A stretch of 64,000 nucleotides of DNA from Siphonodentalium dalli (taxonomy: Eukaryota; Mollusca; Scaphopoda; Gadilida; Siphonodentaliidae), in contig CP136067.1 of NCBI GenBank assembly GCA_032622095.1, forward strand, positions 76,782,705 through 76,846,704. The letters are read 5' to 3'. How positions within the stretch are numbered: position 1 is the stretch's first letter; each line of letters begins with the position of its first letter. The notes under the pieces are model-generated. The model saw only the letters and a list, made by a program, of their open reading frames with translations. It was not told where the DNA came from and ran no database searches. This document shows, piece by piece, positions 12,729 to 24,812 of the stretch. The translations under genes were made by a program, and so were the position numbers.

Positions 12729-13676
12729 TATCTGATCAGTACCCATTTTGATACAAACACTCAAGGATTCACTTTTAACAAGTGCCTGTATTAGAGTCAA
12801 TGACACGGATGCTTACCCTATGTTGGGAGCATCTGCACTATTGGTTTCATGAGAGAGTTGTAGGTATAAGTACATTGAGATGCATAATAACTGCTTCACT
12901 GGTAGACAGATGAGACTCGGAGTCTGACAGGATGTACAATCTCAAAATACAACACAAAAACAAATGTAAATAGAATGGAAAACACTTTCTAAAAGTTGAA
13001 TTCAATAAAAGTTTGTTAAATTGAAAATTAGGACAAGAACATTATCATATTTTTGGCAAATAGTATTATAGAAGATATGTTTTCAGCTTGTGTTGACAAC
13101 ATTGCAAGCAATTTTTCACTGTAGATTTCCTTCTACCCAATTTACAATAATCATGTATGGTTACTAGGGTGAATTTAAAAATTATTTATGCTATGCATAC
13201 ATCCAATGACACATGTCACTTGATTAATAAATATATAATTAGCTTATCTAGTTATTAGGAAATTGCAGGAGGGGGTGTAATAGCGATATATTTTTACACA
13301 AGAGATTGGATATCAAAGGGAAATAATATGATTGAAATGTGACAGAAACTTAAAGCGCATACAATTTCTTGCAATTTTTACAGGCTTTGGATCATTCCAT
13401 AAAGTTCTTGTTCATTTATTATTCATACTGAACATTTAAGTAAAATAGGTTATAGAAAGTGTTATAAACTGGCATTTTGTTGATATCCATAGGTGTTTGC
13501 TGGGGAAACATCACAGGTATTCATCAGACACGTCAAATCACGTCACTAGGTGTTAAAGATTAAAGTTGTCATTTTCACGGTGTTTGGCTAGTCTGAACAA
13601 ATCAAGGAAAAGCAATTAAAACATTAAAAGATATATTGCATATGCATATTGTGAAATATCTTAATAATGGCTATGC
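12729..13676. other. Non-coding stretch, nothing recognised
   Basis: AT-rich sequence with no exon, RNA or repeat boundary I can support. Confidence 0.45.
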
Positions 13677-13678
13677 TA

Positions 13679-13827
13679 CAGTAATGCCCTAAATAATCGA
13701 CTCCTTTACCGCAGCAGAATTATGGGTAATATTTCACGATATAGTCGGAAATATGGCTTGTGAGAGCTTTCCGATGAATGGCAACAAGCTATATTTCCGA
13801 CTAAATCCTGAAAAATTACCCATAATT
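13679..13827. mobile_element. 213-bp palindromic MITE, copy 2 (truncated)
   Basis: Starts after TA with CAGTAATGCCCTAA and follows the family consensus, but part of the centre is deleted and the right arm stops at CCCATAATT, where a different MITE begins. Confidence 0.75.
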
Positions 13828-14042
13828 GGTGAGTAGTTCCCTTAGGAAAATGTTCAGATAATAAGTTCAATTAGTTTGTTGAACTTATTATCTGAACATT
13901 TCCCTCCAATAAATTGGCATCATTCTGCACTTTTATCTGCCATCAGCTTATTTTTGAACACTCCTCCAGATGAATGATAGACCATTCCAATGTATTCTTT
14001 TTTTTACTGAGGGGAGAATTCATTCAGTATCAAAAAGGTTAA
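13828..14042. mobile_element. TTAA-type MITE family B, truncated copy
   Basis: Contains the hairpin TGTTCAGATAATAAGTTCAA and its complement, then CACTCCTCCAGATGAATGATAGA, as in copies at 23666 and 38903 (this one in reverse orientation to 23666). Fused directly to the truncated palindromic MITE on its left. Confidence 0.65.
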
Positions 14043-14115
14043 ACAACTGATATTGAACTGCATATTAACCCTGTTAATTCAAGTATATCACCATAATAAT
14101 GATGGTAATACACAT

Positions 14116-14494
14116 GGGCGCCGGAAGAGGGGGGGCAGAGGGGGCAGCTGACCCCCCTGCCCTTGACCAAGGGGGCGAGCGGGGGCAGGACTTGCACCTT
14201 TTCTGGAGACAGAAAATGCTTTTTGTGTGTTTAATCTCGTGTTTTTATAGCAAAATGTGACTTTTTTGGTCCAAAAGCCACCAATTTCACAAGGAATATT
14301 AATTTTTTGTCAATTTGATCACAAAACGGTCATAAAAACCGACAAATACCTTTAAAATAGGAATTTTTGCCACAATGAATTTATGGTTATTTTCCCGAGT
14401 TTGCAGGAGTTTGCGGAGAAAATGCCCTTTTTTGCGGAAAAGTGCCCTTTTTGTAGGCTCTGCCCCCCTGCCCTTGGATGCTTCCGGTGCCCCT
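14116..14494. mobile_element. 379-bp element with GGGCRCCGGAAG ends and 12-bp direct flank repeat
   Basis: GGTAATACACAT occurs on both sides (14104-14115 and 14495-14506). Ends read GGGCGCCGGAAG and CTTCCGGTGCCCCT, inverted. Inside each end is a G- or C-rich GGGGGGCAGAGGGGGC-type stretch. The true duplication may be 9-10 bp with chance extension. No coding capacity recognised. Confidence 0.75.
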
Positions 14495-14506
14495 GGTAAT
14501 ACACAT

Positions 14507-15640
14507 TTTGGGTAACTTGAAATGGTTGCTGTATGGACTGGGTCCAGTGAATTTAAAGAGCATGCACCCATGTAATATATTATATCATCTGACAGTCACG
14601 GTATTCTTGTCATGAATTCGCATGACCTAACAACAACATCTGTTTGTGGATCATTTATATACTGCATTGTTTAAGTGCTATGGAATATATTTACATCTGT
14701 ACATCATTACATGCATTTAAACACAATAGCTTCCTTTACAAAATGACAGCTAGAGTGCCTGTTTGCTCATGTCATAAACAAAAACATCTATAAATAACTG
14801 CATTATATGCCCAGGCATGCAATAACTGTTGCATAGGTGACAAGAGTTATGGATGATTATCATATCAAAACCCCTATCCAATAAAAGGATAGAACTAAGT
14901 GGCCTTGATCCTTGAGATGACTAGTAGTTGCTTGTCTCATTGATTTTGTATTGTTGGTAGTCTGAGTATCACTGTATACCCACTAATATTGATTCTAATA
15001 CCTCACAACTCATGTTATTACAATGCAGGCATTCCACCGGGGGAAAAATATCCGTGAAAAATATCCGGGAGATCGCCCTTCAAGTAGCTTGACAAGCCTG
15101 CTAGAATGACATCCTCTGCATATCATGTGTCAATGCTTTGTATTCACATATTATATAACACCTCACTGACATAAGTAAGATTTAGAAAGATGGGTTTGTT
15201 GAATTCCTCTGTACAAAACATACTAAATTCAGATAAAAACAGAGCATTGATAATGACTGATCAGCTGGTTTATTGTTATTCTGAGATTCCTCTTAGTTTT
15301 CGACCCAGACATTATGGGAGGCGTGGAAACCTCGTGAGAATAGCGCTAGAATGAGAGTGGTTTATTGAGTGATCACTACCCTGGGAGGACTCCATATATT
15401 ACTCTAGACAGGAATGGATGAATTGCGAAGAAAGAATAGGGAAAAATAAATGGAACATTTATGGAATCAAATCTGTATTTTTTTTTAAGTGAAAGTGTGT
15501 TTTAATGACGTAAAATGACAACACCTATTTTTGTGTGCTTGTATCATGACAAATATTAGAAATTTAATACATTCATAATTTTTTGGTGATCTGTGTAGTA
15601 AATCTGAATGTCAACAGTGCCAGTCATGCCACCTGACCAG
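14507..15640. other. Non-coding stretch, nothing recognised
   Basis: AT-rich; no exon or repeat boundary supported. Confidence 0.45.
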
Positions 15641-15650
15641 AGCCACTTAC

Positions 15651-15782
15651 CAGAGCCTTCATCTTTTCTGGTAGTTTTAATTTCCCCACACAAGAAGTCT
15701 CTACTGCTTCCTGTTAGTTCAGTAATATCAATGAAGGTCTTAGAACCTAGGTTTCCAACTCCATCAGCCACATAGAGGGCAA
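15651..15782 (-). CDS. Exon-like ORF of unknown family, minus strand
   Basis: On the minus strand a 132-nt open segment lies between an AG (15783-15784) and a strong donor GTAAGT (15650-15645). It is phase 1 at both ends, so it would be an in-frame cassette exon. It encodes a non-repetitive mixed sequence including ALYVADGVGNLGSKTFID and DFLCGEIKTTRKDEGS, more protein-like than the surrounding ORFs. I do not recognise the family. No partner exons were found nearby, so it may be a fragment of a retroposed gene or a single exon of an overlapping gene. Confidence 0.3.
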
Positions 15783-16877
15783 CTTTAGATGGGATTAATT
15801 TGTGAATGAATTACAAGTGAAATGTTTAAAAAAGCATCTTCGAGCAAGTAATTGGTTGATAACTATTTTAGACCGGGGCTTAAAATCTTAGGAGAATCAG
15901 AATCATGATTCTTAGTTTGATTCTCGTAAAAAACAACTGATTCGTTGTAGAAATGCTTATTTTGATTCTCGCAACAATTTTATGGATTTTAAGGACTGTA
16001 GACCGTCGTCATTTTTATTATTTCCTTACAACTCATCATCGAGAGTTCAAGCTGATTATTTACCATTTCCTGAGCTAATGCTAAAGGTGGAAGGAAATGC
16101 ATTTATTAACTGCATAGATGTTATAAAAATTAATCAATATAATTCTCTTTCTACATTTTTGGTCATATTCACAAATTGCAGAGATTTAGTATGATACAAT
16201 TGTATGTAGATGAATAGTGTATTATAAGGTGGATATACAGCACTTTTGTTTTTTGAACTTCAACATTGTATTAGGAAGTTACAATTACAAAGTTATTATT
16301 TGTCTGACTGCTTCTGAATGACAGGACTCCGTTTGTGCATCTACAACATATCGATTCCACTTCTGAGAGCCATTAGACATCTCCATAATTACCAACCATG
16401 AGATGTATACAGGGACATCGAAAAATAAGCTGTCGGAATCCCCAAAAATAGCTTCAGACCTCATCAATCATCATAAAGATGAATTCTGATTTGACGCCCA
16501 TGAAATATTCTTCTGATTATTAACTGCAATGCTGCATTTGTTAAAGAATTTTGAATCATCGAGGTATTTTTTACATTGATTGAGGAAGTGATTGGTAAGA
16601 TTATTGTTTGATGTTGATCCACTTTCTTCTCTGCTGTTGTGTGCGCATTGTACTGACTGTTTGATAGATGTTATTGATTTACTTTGCGACTCTCATAATG
16701 TAATCGGCAGTCACTAAAGTGTGTTATATGAAGATATTATTGTCGGCACAATGAACATGATCATATTCCTTCACTGTCATGGTTTCTAGATACAGGCAGA
16801 AACAAAATATTATGGCAGTTGTTTACATAGCTAGATATCAACACCTAATATTTTATCTTTGTGTACAATTTAAGACC
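15783..16877. other. Non-coding stretch, nothing recognised
   Basis: ORFs here (such as 15982-16194) show no domain or splice support. Confidence 0.45.
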
Positions 16878-17223
16878 TTAACTATTAATAGTGCTGAAGG
16901 GGTCACTCTCACCAAAAAAAGTGCTGAAGGGTACACAGCGTTTGAAAATGTGCTGAAGGGTACATAGGGTTTCTGACTGGCACTAACACCGTTACTTAAA
17001 CTGGGTTTCTGAAAGTCTGACACCCATTAGCAGTTTGTTTTCAGTTTATTTTATTATTCATTAGAACTTAAACAATTATTCTCTAACAGAAATCATGAGT
17101 TAAGAAAACTAAACGTCATTTTGAATGAGATTTCAAAACCTGTGTACCCTTCAGCACATTTTCAAAACCTGTGTAGTCGTCAGCACTTTTTTTGGTTAGA
17201 GTGACCCCTTCGAGCATTAATAG
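16878..17223. mobile_element. 346-bp foldback element
   Basis: Left TATTAATAGTGCTGAAGGGG is mirrored on the right by CCCCTTCGAGCATTAATAGT. Each arm carries GTGCTGAAGGGTACA and a CAAAAAAAGTGCTGA variant, so the arms themselves contain short repeats. The loop is AT-rich. Confidence 0.75.
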
Positions 17224-17651
17224 TACCTTTAAATAATATGGTTCATAATTCCGAAGGTCGTATCTGAACTTAAAATATTTTTTTTATAGCATTTTACTTC
17301 CAAGAGTGAAATAGATTGAACTAACATTTTGAACCTTGTGCCTTGATGCATTTATTTCGCATAAGTGTGTGCCTGGCCAGCAATCCTACTGTAATGATGT
17401 GAAAGTGGTGGATGTGCTTATTTAGTTCTGGTGTTGGTAGAACAAAGTAATGCTGTTCAGAATATTTACCATTCTTGTCAATAAATTATCATTTCACAAT
17501 CTTTTGGAAAATCTTATGATTCAAAATCTTTTTCGCCTTCATACAGGGAGCATGCAAGCACATATATATTTAAAAATGTTTGTTTTTCTTATTTTCCTGT
17601 TAATTCATAGCTAATACATTACCTTACAGGATTTAAATGTGCTGAGCTGAA

Positions 17652-17730
17652 ATGGAGAAAGGGGAGAAGTCTTCTAAGAGCCCATCTTCGACTCCGAAGA
17701 ACAGCATGTTTGACCCGTCTAACATCTTGG
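17652..17730 (+). CDS. BAZ2B: BAZ2-like exon A (start codon)
   Basis: The exon begins at an acceptor (ACCTTACAG, first base 17630), so 17630-17651 is 5' UTR. The chosen ATG has G at -3 and G at +4, and an in-frame TGA at 17643 lies just upstream, which fixes the start. It encodes MEKGEKSSKSPSSTPKNS..., hydrophilic and serine/lysine-rich, and ends at GTGAGT in phase 1. The vertebrate proteins also open with a short serine-rich stretch starting Met-Glu. Confidence 0.88.
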
Positions 17731-17801
17731 GTGAGTAAAAGCCTTCAAGGATATTGTAAAGTTGTTCATGTTGGAATATCTTAATTATTGGGGTATATTA
17801 A

Positions 17802-18025
17802 CCCTTTGAGTGCCAGGTCAATTTTTGTATCAACCCATATACCCTGTGCCAATGCATTCTCTTATATATGCGAGTCGACCATAGGTCGCCTCGCATATAT
17901 AAGAGAATGCATTGGCCTAACATTTTTTTTTTTTTTTTACAATTTTAATAATTTATTCTTATATTCTTTAACAGACTTATTTTGTAGCTTTAGGGCCGAT
18001 GAGATCGGCCCTGGCACTCAAAGGG
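17802..18025. mobile_element. 224-bp TTAA-flanked MITE (CCCTTTGAGTGCCAGG ends)
   Basis: TTAA at 17798-17801 and 18026-18029; ends CCCTTTGAGTGCCAGG and CCTGGCACTCAAAGGG are perfectly inverted, as expected of a piggyBac-type non-autonomous element. It holds a complete copy of the CCAATGCATTCTCTTATATA palindromic module (17841-17913). Lies 70 bp after exon A. Confidence 0.85.
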
Positions 18026-18030
18026 TTAAG

Positions 18031-19370
18031 GGTTTCCGCTACAGGTTGGGGGAATGGTACCCCTATGGTCACTGGCGGAAATCTCAGTCCATCAACAAAT
18101 TGCGTATATCTGCATGTAATAGTATTTAGTCAGTCGATAATTTAAGCCAAGTTTTGAATGTCAATGGTAATATAAGTACATATAGATAAAGTCAAGGAAA
18201 CATAATTGTGTTTTATTTTTAACAATTTGAAGTGTTATTGTATTAAGGATGTTGTCATTTTGTACTGCATATAAACATTGATAGGTAACATAAACTTTGC
18301 GACAAATTGTCAACTTAAATTTGCATGCAAATAAGTGTACTGATAATTTTTATTACACCACCAACAATGGTAGAGAAAATTGTTAAAATTCATAATTTAT
18401 TTTGACATCCAACTTTACAACATGATATACCATGAAATATTCCTGATCATCCTTCAGTGGCTATCATCTGGACCAGTCAGAACTGTGTGTCAGTTGAGAA
18501 CTTAATTGCAATGTAACCAAGCAGAATCAACCATGTGGCTTTTAATGATGTCCGCAATGTTATCTTTCAGAATAAAGCCAAAATAATTGTCAATGTGTGT
18601 AGCCCCGAAAAGCATTCATTTCCTGTCAAATGGTTCACTAGTGAACAACGTTAGCAGGCAAATAAAATTACCCTTTAATACTTTATTCAGTGGCAGATAC
18701 ACATGTTAGGCATTAATGTGTGGATCGGGTAAGAGAATATGTCAGAGTGTAAATTTGGGTGAGGTGAAAGGAACCCTAAAAGGGACCTGTTGCCTCTATA
18801 GTGGAAACCCTGGTATATTATAACTGATATAACCCAATCATAAGATTGAAATACATCTTGGGCCTTAGCACATAGATTGTTGATAAACTTTAGAAATATA
18901 TAATTGTTATTTGAATAATAACTTGCAAAATCTGGCGAATAATCGTATTGAGCGAAAGTTGGGCGAAAATTAAACACTAAACCAGACTGACACCATATGA
19001 ATTGAAGAAAATTATGATCTAATGCAAGTATAGTTCACTCTCCATGGTGTGACCATAGGTTTATAAACCAAGAGGGTATGCCACTCAACTCTGGTCATAA
19101 TTTAAATCTAAATGTTTTAATTTAAAACATGTCAATTTAAATTCATCAATCATACAATGTATTGTCCATGAGATTTTCCACTGATGTATAGTACTAAATA
19201 TAGCAAAGAGCAATGCTCAGCATGTTTCGGAGGCATATATATAACATGCTACTGTGCCGTATCTTCTATATATCCAGATTTCACAATATAGACCTTAAAA
19301 ATGTGCATATAGTGTCCTAAGTGCGACATCAGAATACATGTGCAGCGGCCATTTGAGCTTCCTTTGTTGG
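18031..19370. other. Intron A sequence, nothing recognised
   Basis: AT-rich intronic DNA. No repeat boundary or extra exon supported. Confidence 0.5.
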
Positions 19371-19490
19371 GGTCGCTACGGTGGCCGTGTGGTATTGACG
19401 TTGCACTTTGAGTTGCAAGGCGCGCTCGCCATCATGGGCCTGGGTTCGAATCCCACCCAATCCCAAAAAAATTTGCACTGTCTCAAAAAT
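19371..19490 (+). mobile_element. tRNA-derived SINE fragment
   Basis: Contains CGGTGGCCGTGTGGTATTGA (A-box-like) and, about 60 bp later, GGGTTCGAATCCCACCC (B box), followed by CAATCCCAAAAAAA. The same B-box and CAATCCCAAAA tail occur at 51411-51445. Not a functional tRNA: no proper acceptor stem. Confidence 0.7.
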
Positions 19491-19773
19491 TACATTTGCT
19501 TCTATAGTACTAGACTTCGACCCAGGCTTGTTGCAATTCTGATTAAAATTAGACTCAACAGCTCTGTGTTTAATTTTTAATCAGAACTGGGCTGTTGGTG
19601 ATTCAGTCTTATTAAAACCAGACCTAATTTTCATTACTTTCAAATTAGTGAGAGTTGACTGTAAGGAAACCTTGGTCTAGTTATTACTAGACTGTTGGTG
19701 ATTGTATTTCAAAGTTTTGTAGCCAGAATTAAATGACTACCCTCTCACCAGTCTCTCACCAGTCTCTCACCAG

Positions 19774-19847
19774 TCTCTTTAAAAAGCCAACGAAATTCCT
19801 ATCAGATAAATCTGATAGGAATTTTGATGGCTTTTTAAAGAGACTGC
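19774..19847. repeat. Perfect-type short palindrome
   Basis: CAGTCTCTTTAAAAAGCCA and its complement flank a centre AATTCCTATCAGAT/ATCTGATAGGAATT. Preceded by a triple CTCACCAGTCT repeat. Probably a small foldback element. Confidence 0.6.
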
Positions 19848-20301
19848 CCTCTGGCCTACACTTGCAGGACACAGGATGTGTATGCATATTGGAATTGTTT
19901 ACTCATGTTGCTGTAATCAATAACATATCTCATTGCAGGCAGAAACATATATAATACTGGTGTGCATTCATCTACATAATATGTCAGAGTAGTGTGCTTT
20001 GCACTGGCGATGTGATCTTTCTGGATCTATATGTATATGGTGTAAATTATTGTTGAAGCTTGTATGCTATTTCTGAGCTTTGCTATTCATAGTCGTTAAT
20101 CATGATGGTATACATATTTACATCTAAATTAGTTTTCATGAACTGAAGCTTAATGTCTGTGCCAAGACCCGGAAGGAAATCACTCTATTTAATTCGCTGT
20201 ATACTTGATTGTTCTGTTCTAAAATTCAGAAATGTTGCAAGTTGTACATATAATGGAAAAAAGTATTCCCCATTTTCATATTGAAGTTGATGTAATTTGT
20301 T

Positions 20302-20444
20302 GGTATGCCCTAAATAATGAACTGCCTAACCTCAGTGAGAGCTTTCCGATGAATGGCAACAAGCCATATTTCCGACTAAATCCTGAAAAGTTACCCATAA
20401 TTCAGCTGTGGTTAAGGAGTCGATTATTTAGAGCATTAATGTAT
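20302..20444. mobile_element. 213-bp palindromic MITE, copy 3 (truncated)
   Basis: Keeps the right arm (GAGAGCTTTCCGATGAATGG through GATTATTTAGAGCATTA) and a few bases of the left end; most of the left arm is deleted. Confidence 0.75.
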
Positions 20445-21027
20445 ATATAAACTTGAAGTTGCAAAAATGATTTCAGATTGAGAATATTGAGAATGCTGCA
20501 AAATGATTCCAACCAGGAACCTTGAAAACTCCTCTAATTTCACCATAGACAAAAACTCATAGAAATGTCCTTGACTTTGACCTGTAGTTGTATTATCTTG
20601 TTATTAAAGTGGGGAACAAATTGTTATTAACTTATCATGGGACCAGCTGTTATTTGCCAGCTGTTCTTTGATGATTTAAATAATAATAATAGCTTTAAAT
20701 AATAACAGTTATTATATGATCATAAACTTTCTTCTAAAAGTTCCATACTAAATCATACAGAAAAGGAGTTGATAAATCACAATATCTACTACCCGGTAGA
20801 TTTTCCTATATTAAAATAGGAATGATGGGCTATAAATAAGTTAATAACAAGCTCACAACGTCATGAGTTATTAATAGGAATTGTAGGTTGATATCAATCC
20901 CTGGGTTAAATTTTGACTTTTTGAATGACATTGTTCCGCATTTGATGGATCCATGTACATATATACATGGGTCAGTAAGGTATTTCAGGCCTAAATGGCT
21001 GGATAACATTGGTAAATCATATAATAA

Positions 21028-21175
21028 AACACTTATTGCATTGTTTCGAGGTTGACATGGGGATTTATCAACCTTTGGAAGTTAATATTCACCTCGGCCT
21101 TTGGCTTCTGTGAATATTAACTTCTTCAGGTTGATAAATTCTCATGTCAACCTGAAAACATTGCAATAAATGTAT
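21028..21175. mobile_element. 148-bp foldback element
   Basis: ATTGCATTGTTTCGAGGTTGACATG is mirrored by the complement near 21140-21170, with an inner hairpin GTTAATATTCAC/GTGAATATTAAC around a CTCGGCCTTTGG loop. Confidence 0.7.
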
Positions 21176-22910
21176 AGTATAGCTTGCAAAGCTGCTGTTT
21201 TGTTATGACGTATAGCTTAAAATAAGGCCAAACATGCATAGTTTGCCAATATGGGGGGGTCAAACTTTTTTTTGCGAGAACATATGAGTGGGTGGGTGGT
21301 TGGTCAAGAGTAACCAAAAGCAATTTTTTCCGCAGCTCAAAATCATACTTTTCAACTATTTTTGGCCTTAAAACTTTAAAGATAATGTAATTTTAACGTC
21401 AGTGTATGTCACTCCAAAACATAAAATGCATGGACACGTTGCATGGAACACAGCCATGTCAAACTGAGCTAATCACATACACCAACCTGTAATATATAGG
21501 TAGTTGATATGAAACAGAGTGTAGGTGGTGAACATTCTAATATTGTTCCGAAAATATTTTATTTTATGTTTCTAGGGTGTTGAAATATGGCTGGAAAAAA
21601 CTTGCTATAACAGAAAATTGTTTGGGTTGATGGGTGGGTGGTATGACCAAAGGTAAAAAAAGTATCATACATGTCTGAAAAAAAATTCGGATACCCCCCC
21701 CCCCCTAATGGACCAATTTTCCTCTTTCAGATGCTATAGGTACTGATTGCCACATCAAGCCACAACTACAGATTGAAATTTTTGTTAGTTGGTTTATGCT
21801 GTCAGGTTTGAGTCCCGTCGTGGCCCAAAATTACAATCTGAAGTTTTTTTGTCATTAGGGCATTCATGATAGTACTTTTTGACAACTGGATGCAAAGTTA
21901 TTTATTTACTAGTTATATGTCTCAAGAAGTGTCCGAAACCTCTTCTTTACTACAATATGTAGGAAGTTAAGAACAGACAGTTGAAATGACTCCCGATTAG
22001 TCTCATAGTTAAAGGTGTTGTTAATTTGTTTGAGTCATTTCATTTATATATTATTTGGTTTATGATCCATGTCGATATTTCAACTAGCTGCTTATTCTTT
22101 GTCACCTAGAAAGCTCTTCAGAAGCAGTAGTCAGTACAGTATAAAAGCCATATGCATTCACAACCCACTAAGCATAAAAGGATTGAGATGTGGACAATAG
22201 AGACTTCATTGTAAACATGTGCCTTGCAGTATGAATAGATTAATTTGCTCTGACAAGATGCTTCAATGAGGGAACACCCCTTTATAAGGATAAAGGACTG
22301 TTCTGAGAGACACATATGCAATAACTCGAATCAATGACACCAGGCCCTGCTGGCTTATTTTAGCTCTACAAACCACTTTGTACATGCGCATCTTTGTCGA
22401 GCAGTGAGCTCTGGCTGCTTGTATCTATCAAACGGTTCATATGTGGCTAGATGTATTAATCAATAATAGTTAATCATTGAACAGAATCCATGAGAAGCCC
22501 ACATTCAAAATCACTGGCTGATAATAATAAGCTCCTCCACAGGCTTGTTTCCTCCCATAGGAAGGCTATCAGTCACATAGATAATAAACTCATGGATTGC
22601 TGATGCCTAGAATTTGTGTGTCTTTTTACAGTTGCTACTATATTTTTTTAGGGTAGATCTGCCATATCCCTGGAGCATTGGGAAATATTCATTCATTGGC
22701 TTTCTCACACATTCCTATTCTCTATACCCCTCTTCCCACTCAATGTTTCCCTCTGCTGCAACTCTAGCCACCTTTGCCTGCCAAATAGTATTAAAACATA
22801 CTAACAAATTTACAATATAATCCATTCTGTGTCAATATTCAAACTCACGTTCAGATTGATACGCTTCCCAACTCACTATGAAAGGACTTCCTTTTCAAGG
22901 AATATCATAG
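21176..22910. other. Intron A sequence, nothing firm
   Basis: Contains G-, T- and C-homopolymer runs (21254, 21269, 21694) and a doubled phrase GGGTGGGTGGT (21290 and 21630), suggesting an old repeat, but no termini are clear. Confidence 0.35.
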
Positions 22911-23090
22911 CCGAGGTGGTTGGGTTGTGGAAAAGATCATCACAGTCTGGGCTGTATGAGGTTGGCGCAGGTTTGAACCCTGACATGGCTGACAATTAGG
23001 ACCGATTTTCAAGCTTGATGTTAGTCGAGGGACATCTGAATGTGCCAATGCCATTCGACACATGGCCATTTCGATAAGAAATAAGAATTT
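22911..23090 (+). mobile_element. tRNA-like SINE fragment
   Basis: GCCGAGGTGGTTGGGTTGTG followed about 55 bp later by AGGTTTGAACCCT resembles the A and B boxes of a tRNA-derived SINE (a serine/leucine-like head with long spacing). The downstream part is unassigned. No target duplication found. Confidence 0.5.
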
Positions 23091-23665
23091 GTTCACTCTC
23101 ACTGAATCATGCACATTTCAAGCAATGAGCACTCATACTGAGTCCATGCCTCCATATAAAATCTGATATATACATGTATGTTGACAGCTTATAAGCTTCA
23201 AATTAGTTAATTTTTTTCATATTTCATATTTCCAGGAAACAAAAGTAGGCTAATATTAAAGTATGGTATATGTGTTAGGCTGAACAAAACATCTCTGTTT
23301 CCGGTAACCTAGCTGGCCTGGCTGAGATTTTCTTGCCCGCCTCAATTAAAAATTCCAGAAGGTGGTGGATTTTACTAAGATGGAGCAATAATGAGAATTT
23401 TTTTTACTTTGTCCTAAAACAATTAAAATAAAAAGCATTCACTTCCTTTCTGCATAGAACTTTATAAATAGGTACCACTGTGCTCAAAACAAACATCTAT
23501 GTACATGGAAGTGTCAATAATGAAGCATTGTTGTGTTGTAGTATGACTACATTCCTCACCTTTTTCATGTGGTGTATAATATGTGTGTATTAATATCGTT
23601 AAGAAGAGTGTGACATTATAGGTCACTTTTATCTAGATATAAGACTTAATATAACAAATGTTTAA

Positions 23666-23929
23666 CCCTTTCTATAGTATATATTCTCCTACTCAGTTAT
23701 AAAAGTATAGATTGGAATAATCTGTTATTCATCTGGAGGGGTTTTCAGGAAAAATAAGCAAACAACAGATAATAAAAGTGCAGAAGTATTCCTATTTGTT
23801 GGAGGGAAATGTTCAGTTAATAAGTTCAACAAACAGCCCATGGTCATAGGTTGTTTGTTGAATTTATTATCTGCACATTTCCTAAAGGGAACGACTCATC
23901 ACTGAGTACATGTATTTAGTATAGAAGGA
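23666..23929. mobile_element. 264-bp TTAA-flanked MITE, family B
   Basis: TTAA at 23662-23665 and 23930-23933; ends CCCTTTCTATA and TATAGAAGG are inverted. The interior has the TTCAGTTAATAAGTTCAACAAAC hairpin arms. Its right end is only 34 bp before exon B. Relatives at 13828 and 38903. Confidence 0.8.
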
Positions 23930-23963
23930 TTAACATAAGAATCTATGCCCCTTATGCTTTCAG

Positions 23964-24161
23964 GTCCAGCACCGTTTCCACCCGTCTCGCTTGGCAGTCC
24001 AATACCTTTCCCACATTTGGCTCATCTTCCTGCTCTATCAATGCTTGGACACCTACCAAACTTTCCATCTCCACTATTTGGTGGACTCGGAATGCTTGGG
24101 GAGGGGCTCGCTAACCCGCTCCACATGAATGCACTGGCTCACAGTCTAGCTGGATCCGCTG
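23964..24161 (+). CDS. BAZ2B: BAZ2-like exon B
   Basis: Acceptor TTATGCTTTCAG, donor GTAAGT, phase 1 to phase 1 (198 nt). Encodes a proline-, leucine- and glycine-rich stretch (GPAPFPPVSLGSPIPFPHL, then LPALSMLGHLPN, LFGGLGMLGEGL). Low-complexity and likely disordered; no catalytic motif. Its phases fit exons A and C exactly. Confidence 0.85.
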
Positions 24162-24449
24162 GTAAGTCACATAAATATGTTTCATCATCTAGGATTAAAG
24201 GCTAATATGAAGAGTGTTGTATTTAACAATGCATATGATTTTCGGTCATCAGAATTTGATCATGGATAGTAAATATCAAGAAAAGGAGTAACCGTAGCTT
24301 TTGTTTTTTTCTTTGGTTCTAGTGAAATAACAACTAATATTCATGTGGAGAGGGCCTGACATGCGGAGGAGCATCAATCAGCTAAGATTTCAGCAATAAA
24401 CCTTGTGTTCAGAAGATACAATGAGCCAATGTAAAATGTGTTAGATGTA

Positions 24450-24662
24450 CAGTAATGCTCTAATTAATCGACCTCTTAACCAAAGCAGAATTATGGGTAA
24501 CTTTTCAGGATTTAGTCGGAAATATGGCTTGTTGCCATTCATCGGAAAGCTCTCGCCGAGAGCTTTCCGATGAATGGCAACAAGCCATATTTCCGACTAA
24601 ATCCTGAAAAGTTACCCATAATTCTGCTTTGGTTAAGAGGTCGATTAATTAGAGTATTACTG
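24450..24662. mobile_element. 213-bp palindromic MITE, copy 4 (TA-flanked)
   Basis: Same ends, length and TA flanks as copy 1; the arms are virtually identical to copy 1, and the central bases differ (CTCGCCGAG instead of CTCGGGGAG). Lies in intron B. Confidence 0.9.
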
Positions 24663-24812
24663 TACCATATATTACATATTATTGTCCATTCTATTGAGAT
24701 TCATGGTTACCATGTATATTATTATTATTATATATGAAGATAGATGAACCAGAATTAAGATTCCATGTCTTTGTGTTCTTGTTGATATGTCACCGAGCAT
24801 TTCCACACATAG

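Noticed and set aside
19430-19452. tRNA gene
   Set aside because: Only A- and B-box-like promoter elements with no foldable acceptor and anticodon arms; fits a SINE better.
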